From Thiotrichaceae bacterium UBA973 (GTDB lineage: Bacteria; Pseudomonadota; Gammaproteobacteria; Eutrophobiales; Eutrophobiaceae), in the NCBI GenBank assembly GCA_002292815.1, contig DBBX01000028.1, positions 115,521 through 179,520 of the forward strand: 64,000 nt of DNA. Direction: 5' to 3'. This document shows, one piece after another, positions 25,103 to 36,200 of the stretch. Both the position numbers and the translations under genes were made by a program. The notes beneath the pieces are model-generated. The model was not told where the DNA came from, did not search any database, and was given only the letters and a program-made list of their open reading frames with translations. Numbering within the stretch: the first letter of the stretch is position 1; every line of letters starts with the position of its first letter.

Positions 25103-26920
25103 TTAACCTGCTTTTCTCGATGCAGTCTTTCTTTCATGTTCTTTTAAATATCTTTTACGGATACGAATTGTTTTGGGTGTGACCTCTACCAACTCATCAT
25201 CATCAATAAATTCCAATGCCTGTTCCAGCGTCATTCTGATAGGTGGCGTCAAGACTATGTTTTCATCAGTCCCCGATGCACGTACATTTGTGAGCTGCTT
25301 ACCCTTTAGTGCATTCACAACCAGATCGTTATCCCGTGCATGAATACCCACGACCATACCTTCATAAATCTCTTCAGCATGTCCAAGAAATAATTTTCCG
25401 CGTTCTTGCAAAGTAAATAAGGAATATCCCGCTGCCTTACCTTGCCCATTGGAAATTAAGACACCGTTATTACGCTGACCAATACTAATTGGGACATAAA
25501 CACCATAATGGTCAAACACGTTATAAAGCAAACCGGTTCCAGATGTCAGTGTAAGAAATTCACTACGAAACCCTATCAAGCCACGCGCAGGAATGATGTA
25601 TTCCAGACGTACCCTGCCCTTTCCATCAGGTGCAATATTTTTCAGATCAGCCCGGCGTTCACCCAATTTTTCCATGACGGCACCTTGGTTTACCGCTTCA
25701 ATATCAACCGTCAGTTGTTCATACGGTTCTTCTTTATGATCACCCAGATCATGTACGATGACTTGAGGGCGGCCTACGGCAAGTTCAAAACCTTCTCGAC
25801 GCATGGTTTCAATCAAAATAGATAGATGTAATTCACCACGGCCAGAGACACGATATTTATCTGCGTCTTCTGTCGTCTCTACTCTTAAAGCAACGTTGTG
25901 TTTTAATTCCTGTTGTAGACGATCCCATATATTACGACTGGTAACATATTTTCCTTCTTTACCTGCGAAAGGCGAGGTATTGGGTTGGAAGGTCATGCTG
26001 ATAGTAGGTTCATCTACCGTTAAAGAGGGTAATGCCTCAACATTATCTGGATCACAAATCGTCTCTGAAATGCTTAGCGGATCAAGCCCTGCTATGGCAA
26101 CAATATCCCCCGCTGAAGCCGAATCGACTTCAATACGATCAAGACCGTGGAAACTATATACTTGTGATATCTTGCCCTTGCGGGTCTTGCCATCAATATC
26201 AAGCAATGAAACTGGCATATTACCTTTTATCGTACCGCGCTTTATTCGGCCAACACCGATAATACCAACGTAACTATTGTAATCGAGAGTTGATACCTGC
26301 ATCTGTAATGGTCCCTCTTCATCCACTTCTGGAGGAGATACTTCATTAACGATAGTTTCGAATAATGGTGTCATATCGCCTTCACGGACATCCTCTTCAA
26401 GGCCGGCATAACCACCCAACGCAGAAGCATAGATGACGGGAAAATCGAGCTGTTCATCAGTTGCACCGAGTTTATCGAACAAATCAAAGGTTTGATCCAG
26501 TACCCAGTGCGCGCGCGCGCCATCGCGATCAACCTTGTTAATAACGACTATGGGTTTAAAACCCATAGCAAAGGCCTTTTGAGTGACAAAACGCGTTTGC
26601 GGCATCGGACCATCAACAGCATCGACCAATAACAAGACCGAATCGACCATAGAAAGGACACGTTCTACCTCACCACCGAAATCGGCGTGTCCGGGCGTAT
26701 CAACGATATTGATACGGTAGCCATTCCAATTTATGGCTGTATTCTTGGAGAGAATAGTAATACCACGCTCTTTTTCCAATTCATTAGAATCCATCACCCG
26801 CTCGGTTGGTGAGGATCGTTCATCAAATGTACCGGATTGCTGTAAAAGCTTGTCGACCAGGGTAGTTTTACCATGGTCTACATGGGCAATAATTGCGATA
26901 TTACGGAGTTTTAGGGTCAC
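25103..26920 (-). CDS. typA: Ribosome-associated GTPase TypA/BipA
   Basis: A 605-residue translational GTPase. G1 is AHVDHGKTTLVD, G3 DTPGHADF and G4 NKVDRDGAR. It contains the EF-G-like domains III and V (VSGRGELHLSILIETMRREG) and the TypA-specific C-terminal domain ending in a lysine/arginine-rich tail. TypA acts on ribosome assembly and stress adaptation, especially at low temperature. It is a single-gene unit with its own terminator and a probable promoter at about 26953. All G motifs are intact and the length is typical. Confidence 0.97.
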   Translation of the reverse strand: MTLKLRNIAIIAHVDHGKTTLVDKLLQQSGTFDERSSPTERVMDSNELEKERGITILSKNTAINWNGYRINIVDTPGHADFGGEVERVLSMVDSVLLLVDAVDGPMPQTRFVTQKAFAMGFKPIVVINKVDRDGARAHWVLDQTFDLFDKLGATDEQLDFPVIYASALGGYAGLEEDVREGDMTPLFETIVNEVSPPEVDEEGPLQMQVSTLDYNSYVGIIGVGRIKRGTIKGNMPVSLLDIDGKTRKGKISQVYSFHGLDRIEVDSASAGDIVAIAGLDPLSISETICDPDNVEALPSLTVDEPTISMTFQPNTSPFAGKEGKYVTSRNIWDRLQQELKHNVALRVETTEDADKYRVSGRGELHLSILIETMRREGFELAVGRPQVIVHDLGDHKEEPYEQLTVDIEAVNQGAVMEKLGERRADLKNIAPDGKGRVRLEYIIPARGLIGFRSEFLTLTSGTGLLYNVFDHYGVYVPISIGQRNNGVLISNGQGKAAGYSLFTLQERGKLFLGHAEEIYEGMVVGIHARDNDLVVNALKGKQLTNVRASGTDENIVLTPPIRMTLEQALEFIDDDELVEVTPKTIRIRKRYLKEHERKTASRKAG

Positions 26921-27374
26921 TATTCAGGCTGCCTTCTTGCGAAAAGGCGGGCATTATACATATAGATGCCTAAAAGTGGATGGATTTCTACAGATTCGTG
27001 GCCTGTTTGACCCACTTCTCAGACTATACCTCCAATTCTGGTAGAAATGACAGCAAATACAGTATTCTAGCCAAGTATTAATACACCAGCATATCAAGCA
27101 TTTTTCAGGAAAACTCCAGCTAAATTTATTCTGTTTTTGACCTATTTCATCAGCGTCAATCTGCTTGCGGGTTATTGTGCGGTTTGGTTGAGATACCCGT
27201 CATTATGGGGCGGCGGTAATGTCTTTTTAGAATAGGACATGCCCATAGGGATATGGGGATTGGCCATTGTCCCTCGCGTGTCTTAATTAGCATTCCTTGA
27301 TTACTGATACCGCATTGGAATACAAAGAATAACTTATTGTAAGTTTAACCCCTCTATTTCAAAGGTTCCTTAGA
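26921..27374. other. Intergenic region upstream of typA
   Basis: About 450 nt between typA (minus) and the end of the kinase gene (minus). On the minus strand TATAAT at 26958-26953 is a good -10 for typA, with a poor -35. The leader next to it can fold (GCCTT and AAGGC at about 26932-26949). The remainder shows nothing recognisable. Confidence 0.5.
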
Positions 27375-29882
27375 TCACTTATTGATATATTTTTTAAGAC
27401 AGATACGTAAATCTCTGGCAACTTCCTTTCCCGTCTGATATCGATCATCAGGTGACTTATGCAACATTTTATCTATCACTTTATTAATCTCTGGCACACG
27501 CTGTTTCAATTCCTGTTGTAGCGAAGTGATATCAGGGTGTTTTTCATTAGCAATATTAAACATCAATGAAGCCATTGAATCACCGGTGAATGGCAGTTTC
27601 CCGGTTAATAACTGAAATAACATAATACCTAAAGAAAAAAGATCTGAACGACCATCTATATGTTTGCCAACTAGTTGTTCTGGTGACATAAAAGAAGGTG
27701 TCCCAAAGATCATTCCGGTTTTGGTTTTACTAGAATCAGTAATACGTGCTATGCCAAAATCTGTCAGCTTTATCGTTGACGCCTTGGGAATAAACATAAT
27801 ATTGGCCGGTTTAATATCACGGTGAACGATATTTTGTTGGTGTGCATAATCTAATGCTTCTGCTGAGAGTATAATGAGTTGCAATGCATTTTTAATTGGC
27901 AACAATTTATCAGGTTTCGTATAGCGCTCTAGATCATGCCCATCAAGAAATTCCATGGCAATGTAAGCAAGATCATGTTCCTCGCCAACATCATAAATAG
28001 TAACGATATTTGGATGAGTTAAACGCCCGGCTGTTTCTGCTTCACGAAAAAAGCGTTCTTTAACTTCATCGAGTTCATCACCTTCAAATTCTTGTGCCAA
28101 GGCCATCGTTTTAATAGCAACAACACGGTTGATTTTTGGGTCTTTACCCAAATAAACAATGCCCATTGCCCCTTTGCCCAATTCCTTTTGAACCTCATAA
28201 CGTCCCAGCATGGGTTTTTCTACCGATCCATCTTCTAAAATGCTTGCACCCGCCGATCCTCCTGCAGCACCAAACATAATAGTATCTTGCATCGCATTAC
28301 TGCGTTTGATTCGCTCCGGTACATCTTTAAATTTAGCATCATGCTTGACCATGTATTCATAGATTGAAGATGCCTTATTGAATTGGCGTTTACGTTCGAA
28401 ATCGAGTGCCAGGTTATAAAGTGGTTCCATCATGGAATCATCAAGCGGGCATTTACGAAACTTGTCGAGCGCCATATCCAGTTGCCCTTGCTGTTGATAA
28501 GACAAGCCCAACGTACGGTTACTATCTGCTGATTCCTGATCAGAACGTATCTTGCCGCGCTCTGTCATAAGATAACGTTTTGAAATTAAAAGTATGTAAC
28601 CTGTCACCAATAATGCGGTTGGCAGCATTAATTGTAACCAAAGACCTGAATACAATAATAACTGGCTGCTGCCAAGCAGTATAAGGAGACAGACAAAGCT
28701 GATCGCCGCAGCCAGTCCGGCTTTTAAACGTGGCAGTAATAGCATCAATAAAAGTGCTATTAATAGAAAGGCAAGTGTTTCAACCATCCACCCCCATTCA
28801 GGTATTTCGATAAAATCCTGATTAAGAATACTGGCAACAATATTTGCCAATACCAATACCGGGGGCATTGATTCAGCAATAGGTGTAACCACCGGACTAC
28901 CAACACCAAATGCACTAGCACCGATTAATACTATCTTGTCTTTGTATTTACTGACGTCGATTTTACCTACATAAACATCGTAAAAAGAATCGACAGAGAA
29001 AGGCGTATTGCCTGCTGCATTTTCATAAAAGAACGGATAAATTCTGCCAATGTCATCCAACGTTATTGAAAGATTACCCAGATTAAATTGTCGGCTTTCA
29101 GACATTCTAAAGTCTTTGCTGGTCAGGTTTAGACTTGATGCCGCTATCATGGCAGCAAGCGATGGGATTATCTCGCCATAATGATCAACAGCTAGTAAAT
29201 CTGAACGTATGCCACCATCATGATCCCGCCACATATTTAAATGCCCAATCGCAAGTGCAGTTTCACCAATAACTTTAATGGGTGGAGTTGCACTAATTGT
29301 TGGATATATATAGACACCACTATTGATATCTGCATTCAATTTAAAACTATTTCGCGCCACATAATCGGGTAAAGGCTTGTCGGGTTTACCCAAGGGACTA
29401 CCGAGTTGGAATTGCATCCCCATAACAACATTACCCGCATTTTTCATTGCATCGGCAAGTTTTCCATCGGAATCAAGCTCAGTTTTTCCTTGCTTCAGGA
29501 TATTAATTGTATCGTTAAGTCCCGGACTGGATATTGACTCAAGGCTTTCTAATGCTTGTTGGATATATTTACTACCCGGGTGGGTCTGTGCTTCCGATAA
29601 AAGAATGCTATTACCAATGACATTCGCACCGCTTTTAGCAAGTTTCTCTATTATCTCCGCCTGAAGTGAACGCGGCCATGGCCAGCGCCCCAGATTATCT
29701 ATACTTTGATCATCAATAGCGATAACAGCAATATTTTGTTGGGGTTCACGGGCAATCTGATTCATTGCAAAGTCATAATTTGCAAATTCTAATTTTTCAA
29801 TGAGCGAGCTATTTATCAAGAAAATAAATATAACCGTGAGAATAAACCCGACGAACCAGTCTTTTTTCCAGAAATTCCCCAT
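27375..29882 (-). CDS. CHASE2 sensor serine/threonine protein kinase
   Basis: An 835-residue membrane receptor kinase. A first helix (about 10-25) is followed by an extracytoplasmic CHASE2 domain to about residue 365 (AVIAIDDQSIDNLGRWPWPR), then three helices (about 368-440) and a short helical-repeat segment. The kinase domain begins near 558: GKGAMGIVYLG, VAIK (Lys591), HRDIKPAN (Asp689), DFGIAR (Asp708) and SPEQL. All catalytic residues are present. The gene is divergent from a TpsB/FecR/TpsA cluster; FecR and CHASE2 proteins are frequent neighbours, so it may sense the envelope and influence adhesin export. The ligand is unknown. Confidence 0.92.
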   Translation of the reverse strand: MGNFWKKDWFVGFILTVIFIFLINSSLIEKLEFANYDFAMNQIAREPQQNIAVIAIDDQSIDNLGRWPWPRSLQAEIIEKLAKSGANVIGNSILLSEAQTHPGSKYIQQALESLESISSPGLNDTINILKQGKTELDSDGKLADAMKNAGNVVMGMQFQLGSPLGKPDKPLPDYVARNSFKLNADINSGVYIYPTISATPPIKVIGETALAIGHLNMWRDHDGGIRSDLLAVDHYGEIIPSLAAMIAASSLNLTSKDFRMSESRQFNLGNLSITLDDIGRIYPFFYENAAGNTPFSVDSFYDVYVGKIDVSKYKDKIVLIGASAFGVGSPVVTPIAESMPPVLVLANIVASILNQDFIEIPEWGWMVETLAFLLIALLLMLLLPRLKAGLAAAISFVCLLILLGSSQLLLYSGLWLQLMLPTALLVTGYILLISKRYLMTERGKIRSDQESADSNRTLGLSYQQQGQLDMALDKFRKCPLDDSMMEPLYNLALDFERKRQFNKASSIYEYMVKHDAKFKDVPERIKRSNAMQDTIMFGAAGGSAGASILEDGSVEKPMLGRYEVQKELGKGAMGIVYLGKDPKINRVVAIKTMALAQEFEGDELDEVKERFFREAETAGRLTHPNIVTIYDVGEEHDLAYIAMEFLDGHDLERYTKPDKLLPIKNALQLIILSAEALDYAHQQNIVHRDIKPANIMFIPKASTIKLTDFGIARITDSSKTKTGMIFGTPSFMSPEQLVGKHIDGRSDLFSLGIMLFQLLTGKLPFTGDSMASLMFNIANEKHPDITSLQQELKQRVPEINKVIDKMLHKSPDDRYQTGKEVARDLRICLKKYINK

Positions 29883-30320
29883 AACCCCTAATTCTTATTT
29901 TGATTCATATAGATAGCGTCTTAATTAAAACGCATAGTTTAATTATACGCAATAAAGAAACGTATAAAACTCAATTAATAGCTAGGTTATTGATGCCACT
30001 CTTCTTTTTATGTTCAGAGAGAATGATCTCAACACGAATTTCTTGTTGATAGTAGGAAACATCTAGTTTGACATTAATAACATCAACGCATTTTTTCATG
30101 CTTTTAAGTTCACAACGAGTCTATGGTCACAGTAACGTCCACTATCATGAATGATGATCACGTCCTGATTATTATTTCTCTATTCAAATATTAGATGTCC
30201 TTTAGACTAATACAATATATAGCGGGAAAATTACTTGTATGTTTATGATAATCAACATGTTACTGTCTTATTCGCCGACAAACACATAGAACTCTATCTA
30301 ACAACGTAATAGTTAATACA
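29883..30320. other. Intergenic region between the CHASE2 kinase and TpsB
   Basis: About 440 nt that must hold the divergent promoters. The middle (29971-30161, minus strand) contains a frameshifted protein-like remnant, listed separately. No clear operator was found. Confidence 0.5.
29971..30161 (-). pseudogene. Frameshifted protein-like remnant of unknown family
   Basis: Two minus-strand frames join at a short A run near 30100. The upstream frame reads VIIIHDSGRYCDHRLVVNLK, the downstream frame MKKCVDVINVKLDVSYYQQE and then EIRVEIILSEHKKKSG, stop at 29973-29971. Composition is protein-like in both and changes frame exactly where the first ends, which suggests one damaged or recoded short gene. 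Neither half has a strong ribosome site. I do not recognise the family and confidence is low. Confidence 0.35.
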
Positions 30321-31889
30321 GTGGCGTATCATAAACTCATACAAGGCCTATTTAGCAAACCCTTATTGTATGGTTTGATATTTGTATGTACCACACCTCA
30401 CGCAGAAGATATCCCTAGCGTCAGTTTTTCTGTTACTGAATTCAACATCACTGGCGAAAACCCCATTTCGACAGAAAAAACAAAGCAAACACTCTCTCCA
30501 TTTTTAGGTGAACATCAAGGTTTAGATGGATTGCTGGAAGCTGCTACAGAACTCGAAGCAGTCATTTTAAACGCCGGGTTTTCATTTAATCGCGTTATTC
30601 TGCCACCCCAAACATTAGCAGCGGGGATTGTTAAACTCGAAATTGTACAAATAAAATTGGCCAATATTGAAGTAGAAGGCAATGAATATTTTTCCGATAA
30701 CAATATCATTCGATCAATTCCTGCATTAATTATCGGCACTGTTCCAGACACACCGTTACTAGCAAAGCAATTGATTGTTGCCAATAACCATCCCTCCAAA
30801 CGCGTTACCATCAGGATGAAACAAAGCAAGGTACCTGAAAGCGTCGATACCGTGCTTGCTGTGCAAGATCAACGTCCTTGGCAAATATTCAGTGTGCTAA
30901 ATAATATTGGCACAACTGAGACAGGTCGCATGAGACTTTCAGCGGGTGGTCAACATAACAATCTATTAGGTTTTGATGACAGTCTTACTGCGAGCTATAC
31001 CACATCCCCTGGTCATACCAGTGATGTAAAACAATGGGGGTTCAATTATCGCATTCCTGTTTATAAGTTCTCGGGAGCCTTTAATTTCTTTTATTCTCGT
31101 TCTGATGTCGACAGTGGCACGATAGAAAGTGTGTTTGATGTAAGCGGTGCGGGTAAATTTCTAGGTGGAAGTTATACCCACACTTTTCTTAATCGAAAAA
31201 ATTATAGACATCGAATGAGTGTGGGAGTCAATGATAAGTTATTTAAAAACGATATAGATTTTTTCGGCGCTCCTATAGGTGTTGATGTCAGAAGTCGCCC
31301 GATAACATTTTCTTACTTCGGTGAAGTCCAAATGGAGAAGTCACAACTACGTTTCAATATTAGTCACGTTAGAAATTTAAACGGAGGAAGTGAGAATACT
31401 AAAGCACGTTATGCGGCTTCTCGGTTCAAAGCTGAACAAGATTGGGACGTCATCAAGTACAGCACCACCTACAGTCATAGCTTACAGAAACAGTGGTTGC
31501 TGAGGTTGGCTTTGTCTGGTCAATGGAGTAATGAACCGCTAATTAGTGGTGAACAGTTTGGTATTGGTGGTGTTTATTCTGTTCGTGGTTTTGAAGAAAG
31601 AGCGTTGAGTGGTGATAGAGGTAATCAGGCGACGGTTGAGTTTTCGCGACCATTATACGATAACAAACTACAATTAAGAGTGTTTACAGATTTAGGTCAT
31701 GTCAAAGTGATAAAACCAACCGTCGGACAAATAGATAGTCAAACTTTGGTGAGTGCCGGTGCGGGGCTGACCTGGCGCTGGAAAGATAATCTAAATATTT
31801 CGATTGATTATGCACATGAATTAAATGATGGCCGAACCGCGGATGTTGGCGGCACAAAAACCCATGCGAGTATTTTCTTACGATATTAA
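30321..31889 (+). CDS. Two-partner secretion outer-membrane transporter (TpsB, ShlB/FhaC family)
   Basis: A 522-residue protein starting with GTG at 30321. A signal peptide (to about residue 28) is followed by two POTRA domains (about 35-110 and 115-190; VEGNEYFSDNNI) and an Omp85-type beta barrel. The conserved barrel motif VRGFEERALSGDRG lies near residue 434, and the protein ends with an aromatic residue (FLRY), normal for outer-membrane barrels. It should export the large TpsA protein encoded two genes downstream. The next gene starts 3 nt after its stop, so TpsB, FecR and TpsA form one operon. Confidence 0.93.
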   Translation: MAYHKLIQGLFSKPLLYGLIFVCTTPHAEDIPSVSFSVTEFNITGENPISTEKTKQTLSPFLGEHQGLDGLLEAATELEAVILNAGFSFNRVILPPQTLAAGIVKLEIVQIKLANIEVEGNEYFSDNNIIRSIPALIIGTVPDTPLLAKQLIVANNHPSKRVTIRMKQSKVPESVDTVLAVQDQRPWQIFSVLNNIGTTETGRMRLSAGGQHNNLLGFDDSLTASYTTSPGHTSDVKQWGFNYRIPVYKFSGAFNFFYSRSDVDSGTIESVFDVSGAGKFLGGSYTHTFLNRKNYRHRMSVGVNDKLFKNDIDFFGAPIGVDVRSRPITFSYFGEVQMEKSQLRFNISHVRNLNGGSENTKARYAASRFKAEQDWDVIKYSTTYSHSLQKQWLLRLALSGQWSNEPLISGEQFGIGGVYSVRGFEERALSGDRGNQATVEFSRPLYDNKLQLRVFTDLGHVKVIKPTVGQIDSQTLVSAGAGLTWRWKDNLNISIDYAHELNDGRTADVGGTKTHASIFLRY

Positions 31890-31892
31890 GTC

Positions 31893-33260
31893 ATGATGAA
31901 TCTACAACCACATATATCATTCTTTACGTGTTTCTGCCTACTAATGCCCTCGTTTGTCTTTGCAAATGTTGCACAAGAAGAAATCGGTGAAGTTGTTTTT
32001 GCCAGAGGCGCCGTCTCTGCTAAATCACATGCCGGTGAAATTCGTGTGTTGGGCAAACAGGCATCGATCTTTAAAGGAGATGTGATCACGACCGGACTCA
32101 AAAGCTTTAGTGTCATTAAAATGATCGACAGTAGTCGAATATCAGTAAGACCCGACACGGTATTTTCATTTAAAGATTATTCAATGAAGCAAGATGAAGA
32201 AAGTGCGGTGATGCAGTTATTCAAGGGTGGCTTAAGAGCTATTTCCGGATTGATTAGTAAGCGAAAGCCTGAGGCTTTTAAATTAGACACGGCAGTTGCA
32301 ACGATTGGTATCCGAGGTACAGATTTTGATGTGCGACTTTGTGAACTAGATTGTGCAATCGATGAACAAAATAATAAGCAGAAAGAGAAAAAAACAGTTA
32401 TTGCAAAAATCGTCTTACTCAGAGGCGAGGTAAAAGCGATCCAAAAAAATAATACAGAACGTAAGCTCAAGTTGGGTTCGTCAATATATGAAGGCGATAC
32501 TTTAATAACTGAGACAAAATCTTATGCGATTATCGTCTTTAACGATAAAAGTAGAATGACATTGAAGGCAAAGACAGAAATCAAAATAGAAAAACACCGT
32601 TTCATCTCTCCCGAATCGAATGATAACAGTGCCGTTTATAATTTAATAAAAGGTGGTATCCGTGCCTTAACCGGTCTCATCACTAAAGTTAACAAGGATA
32701 ACTATAAGCTACAGACTGCCACTGCAACCATTGGTATCCGTGGTACCGGTTATGACATGGTCTGGTTGGGTCCTTGTACTGGCGGGGCGACAAGCTGTGG
32801 TCTAACGGGATCAGTTTGGTTGGGTGCAATCTATGCAAAGAATGACGCCGGTGAATTTGATTTATTAGAAAACCAGTCATTTGTCATACGTTTAATAGAT
32901 ACGCCTGCATCAATTATCGAAACACCGCCTATACTAAATATACCGCGTCCAGATGAAGTCGATGTTAATTTTGATGAGCTTTTTAATGACGAAGTTGAAG
33001 ATGTGCCATCAGGACTCTATGCCAATACCCGTGAAGGTATTGTTTATATGGAGCGGGATGGAGAGATCATTGAAATGAGACCGGGTGAAGGCGGTTTTGT
33101 CTCAACTGATGGCAGTACCATTGTTAAATTGGAACGCCCACGGAATTTCCAAACGAATGATCCTTATTTACAAACGATCAACGAAGAATTTGAAACATTG
33201 TATGAATTGCTTGATGACAGTGCCATTGAGCAAAATGACTTTGAGTGCACCGTGCAATAG
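31893..33260 (+). CDS. Secreted protein with two FecR domains
   Basis: A 455-residue protein with a signal peptide (cleavage near SFVFA, residue 25). It contains two tandem FecR-type domains. The first (about 30-145) has GDVITTGLKSFSVIKMID and ATIGIRGTDFD; the second (about 165-285) repeats the pattern with GDTLITETKSYAIIVFND and ATIGIRGTGYD. An acidic C-terminus follows, with a single cysteine near the end (FECTVQ). Lone FecR domains next to TPS genes are known from other bacteria; a tandem duplicate is less common. It has no membrane anchor apart from the signal peptide, so it should be periplasmic or co-exported. Function unknown. Confidence 0.85.
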   Translation: MMNLQPHISFFTCFCLLMPSFVFANVAQEEIGEVVFARGAVSAKSHAGEIRVLGKQASIFKGDVITTGLKSFSVIKMIDSSRISVRPDTVFSFKDYSMKQDEESAVMQLFKGGLRAISGLISKRKPEAFKLDTAVATIGIRGTDFDVRLCELDCAIDEQNNKQKEKKTVIAKIVLLRGEVKAIQKNNTERKLKLGSSIYEGDTLITETKSYAIIVFNDKSRMTLKAKTEIKIEKHRFISPESNDNSAVYNLIKGGIRALTGLITKVNKDNYKLQTATATIGIRGTGYDMVWLGPCTGGATSCGLTGSVWLGAIYAKNDAGEFDLLENQSFVIRLIDTPASIIETPPILNIPRPDEVDVNFDELFNDEVEDVPSGLYANTREGIVYMERDGEIIEMRPGEGGFVSTDGSTIVKLERPRNFQTNDPYLQTINEEFETLYELLDDSAIEQNDFECTVQ

Positions 33261-33263
33261 ATA

Positions 33264-36200
33264 ATGATGATGAAAAAAATAAATCATAATCTGACTTTTG
33301 GAATACTACTTGGTTTAATTAGTAGTCAAGCTGCCTATGCTAACCCCAATGGTGCCCAGGTTGTGAATGGTCAGGTCAACATTGCACATCCTGATCCCAA
33401 CACCTTAGCAATAACCAACTCCAACGGCGCCATTATTAATTGGCAACAGTTTTCTATTCAACAAAATGAAATCACAAAATTTATTCAATCCGGTGCAACA
33501 AGCGCGATTTTAAATCGAGTCGTTGGTCAAGATCCTTCAGCAATCCTCGGTCAACTGTTATCCAATGGTCGTGTCTTTTTAATTAATCCAAACGGCATTG
33601 TGTTTGGCCCAAACTCAATTGTTGATACTGCGGGTTTGATTGCCTCCACCCTGAACATGACCGATGAAGATTTCATCAATCAAAACCTGAAATTTCAGGG
33701 GGAAAATGCAGCGGATATCAGTAGTCAGGGTTACATAAAAGCCGGTGCTAATGGTGATGTGTTTCTAATAGCCCCCAATATTGAAAACAGCGGCATTATT
33801 GAAACAGACGGCGGTCAGATTATTTTAGCAGCTGGTGAGAGTGTCATCATCGCCAGTCTCGACTCTGATGATATTGTGTTTGATGTGCAGGCACCGGACA
33901 ACGAAGTGGTGAATCTCGGTGAAATGATTACTAATGGAGGTGCCGCAAAAATGTTTGCCGGCACGATTAAACATGAAGGTTCAATCAATGCAAACAGTAT
34001 CTCAGTTGATGAAAATGGAAACGTACAACTCTTTGCTCAAGCCGATATAGAAATTACAAACGATGCAACGATCACTGCTAATGGAACAAATGGTGGTGAG
34101 ATCAAAATAGAAAGTGAAGAAGGAACAGTTTGGAATTCCGGCACGATTGAAGCCATCGGCACTGAACAACAAGGAGGTCATGTCGAAGTCTTGGGTGAGC
34201 GTGTTGCCTTGCTCGATGAGGCAAGCATAGATGCCTCCGGTGAAACCGATGGCGGTGAAATTTTTGTTGGTGGTGATTATCAAGGTAAGAATGATGACGT
34301 TAAAAATGCCAAACAAACTTATGTTGGTGAAAACACATCAATCAAAGCTGATGCGGCAACAAACGGTGATGGTGGCAAGGTCATTGTCTGGGCCGATGAA
34401 ACAACACAAGCTTATGGAGTGATCACAGCAAGAGGTGGAAGTGAATCCGGTGATGGTGGTTTTGTTGAAACTTCAGGCAAGGTTTATCTTGATGTGTCAG
34501 GCTCGTCTGTGGATGCTAGTGCTGTCAATGGTGAACGTGGTATGTGGCTTCTGGATCCGAATAATATCGAAATTGTTGCCGGTGGCGGTAATGTCAACAT
34601 CAATGCCGCTACGCCGTTTGTATCTACAAACGATACCGCACAACTTGGCGTAACATTAATCACAAGTGCGCTTAATACAGGTACAGACGTTACCGTCACT
34701 ACCAGCACTGGTGGAACCAATGGGCAAGCAGGGGATATCACCGTTACCGCAGCTATCGCCAAAACAGCAGGTACTGATGCAACACTGACATTAAATGCCG
34801 ATAACGATATAAATATTAACGCGAGCATTACATCAACAACTGGTCAGTTAAACCTTGTGTTAGATGCTGCACGGACAACAGGGACTGGTGTTATTAATCT
34901 TGGTGATGGTGTTGTTTTGGATACCAATACCGGCGGAACAATAACTGCGACAAGTGAAGCTGTAAAAATTGCTACTGCTACAACGGCAACAATTAATTCA
35001 AACTCGACATTCGGTAGTCTGACGCTAGCAGGCTCGGGCAGCACACTGAATGGCACAGGAGATGTCACGGTGTCTGGGCTTACCAGTTGGAGCTTTGGTG
35101 GAACGATTGGCGGTACCGGTACGTTGTTTGCTAATGGTGGTCTTAATCTTACTAGTTCAGGTCAGGCCTTTGTCGTAGGCCGTAGAATAGAGGTGAACGG
35201 TGGTGCTTGGTCATCGACGGGTGCTACAACATTCAGCAGTACTGGTAAGTTTGTAAACAAAACCGGTAAGTTACTAACGGTGAATAGTACTGGGCCTGAT
35301 ATGACGATGGGTATTGAGTTAGAAAACTTGGGGACACTAACGAAAACGGGAGCGGGTAATCTAGTTATTAATTCTGTATTAACTACCAGCGGCGACGTGA
35401 ATGTAGATGCAGGAACTCTTGATGTTAATTCGACCACGTTTAATTGGAATGGTGGTGCACTACAAGGTGCTGGGACATTGGATATCGTTGGCGTTACTAC
35501 TTTCAGTATTGGTGGTTCAGCAACAAAGACACTAGGAAGCTTTACATTGGCGCCTGAAACGTTAACCGTCGGCGGTACCGGGATACTTGATATCAACGGT
35601 GGGACGATGAATGTTGCTGGATTAACAACAATTAATTCTGGTGCCACATTAAAAGTTTCTACCGCCACGTTTAATCCATCGGGAACTCTCAATAATAATG
35701 GTCTGCTTGATCTTAGAGCGGGAACGTTGTCATTGGGTGCAGGTGGTACACATACCGGTGACTTTAATACTGCTACAGGAACGGTGCTTCAATTTACTGG
35801 CGGTACGCATATTATGGATAGTGGCTCGGATACCTCTGGCCCTGGTGATATTGCGTTTACTGGCGGGACTTCAACATACAGTACGGGTTCAACGTACACA
35901 GTAAGTGGTGATACGGGAATTAATGGTGGTGATGCCATATTTAATATCAATGCAGTAACGAATTCCTTAACCCATGGCTCGGGTTCTTTTGGTGGCGGTA
36001 GTACAGGTAATATCACAACATCAACTTGGATGCCGACCAGTGGTGTCACATTGAATGATATCGATTTGATTCTTGCAGCTAATGGCACTAATACGTTAAC
36101 AGGTATTAATGTTAACTCTGCAGGTACTGCAACTGTTACTAATCAGGGTTCGTTGACCGTAAACGGCAGTACTATTGGATCTAACTTTACCAACACCGGG

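Noticed and set aside
25803..26273. 156-residue plus-strand frame
   Set aside because: It lies entirely within typA on the opposite strand.
35162..35692. 176-residue minus-strand frame inside TpsA
   Set aside because: Pro/Val/Thr-rich composition is the mirror of a Gly/Thr/Asn-rich beta-helix; no ribosome site.
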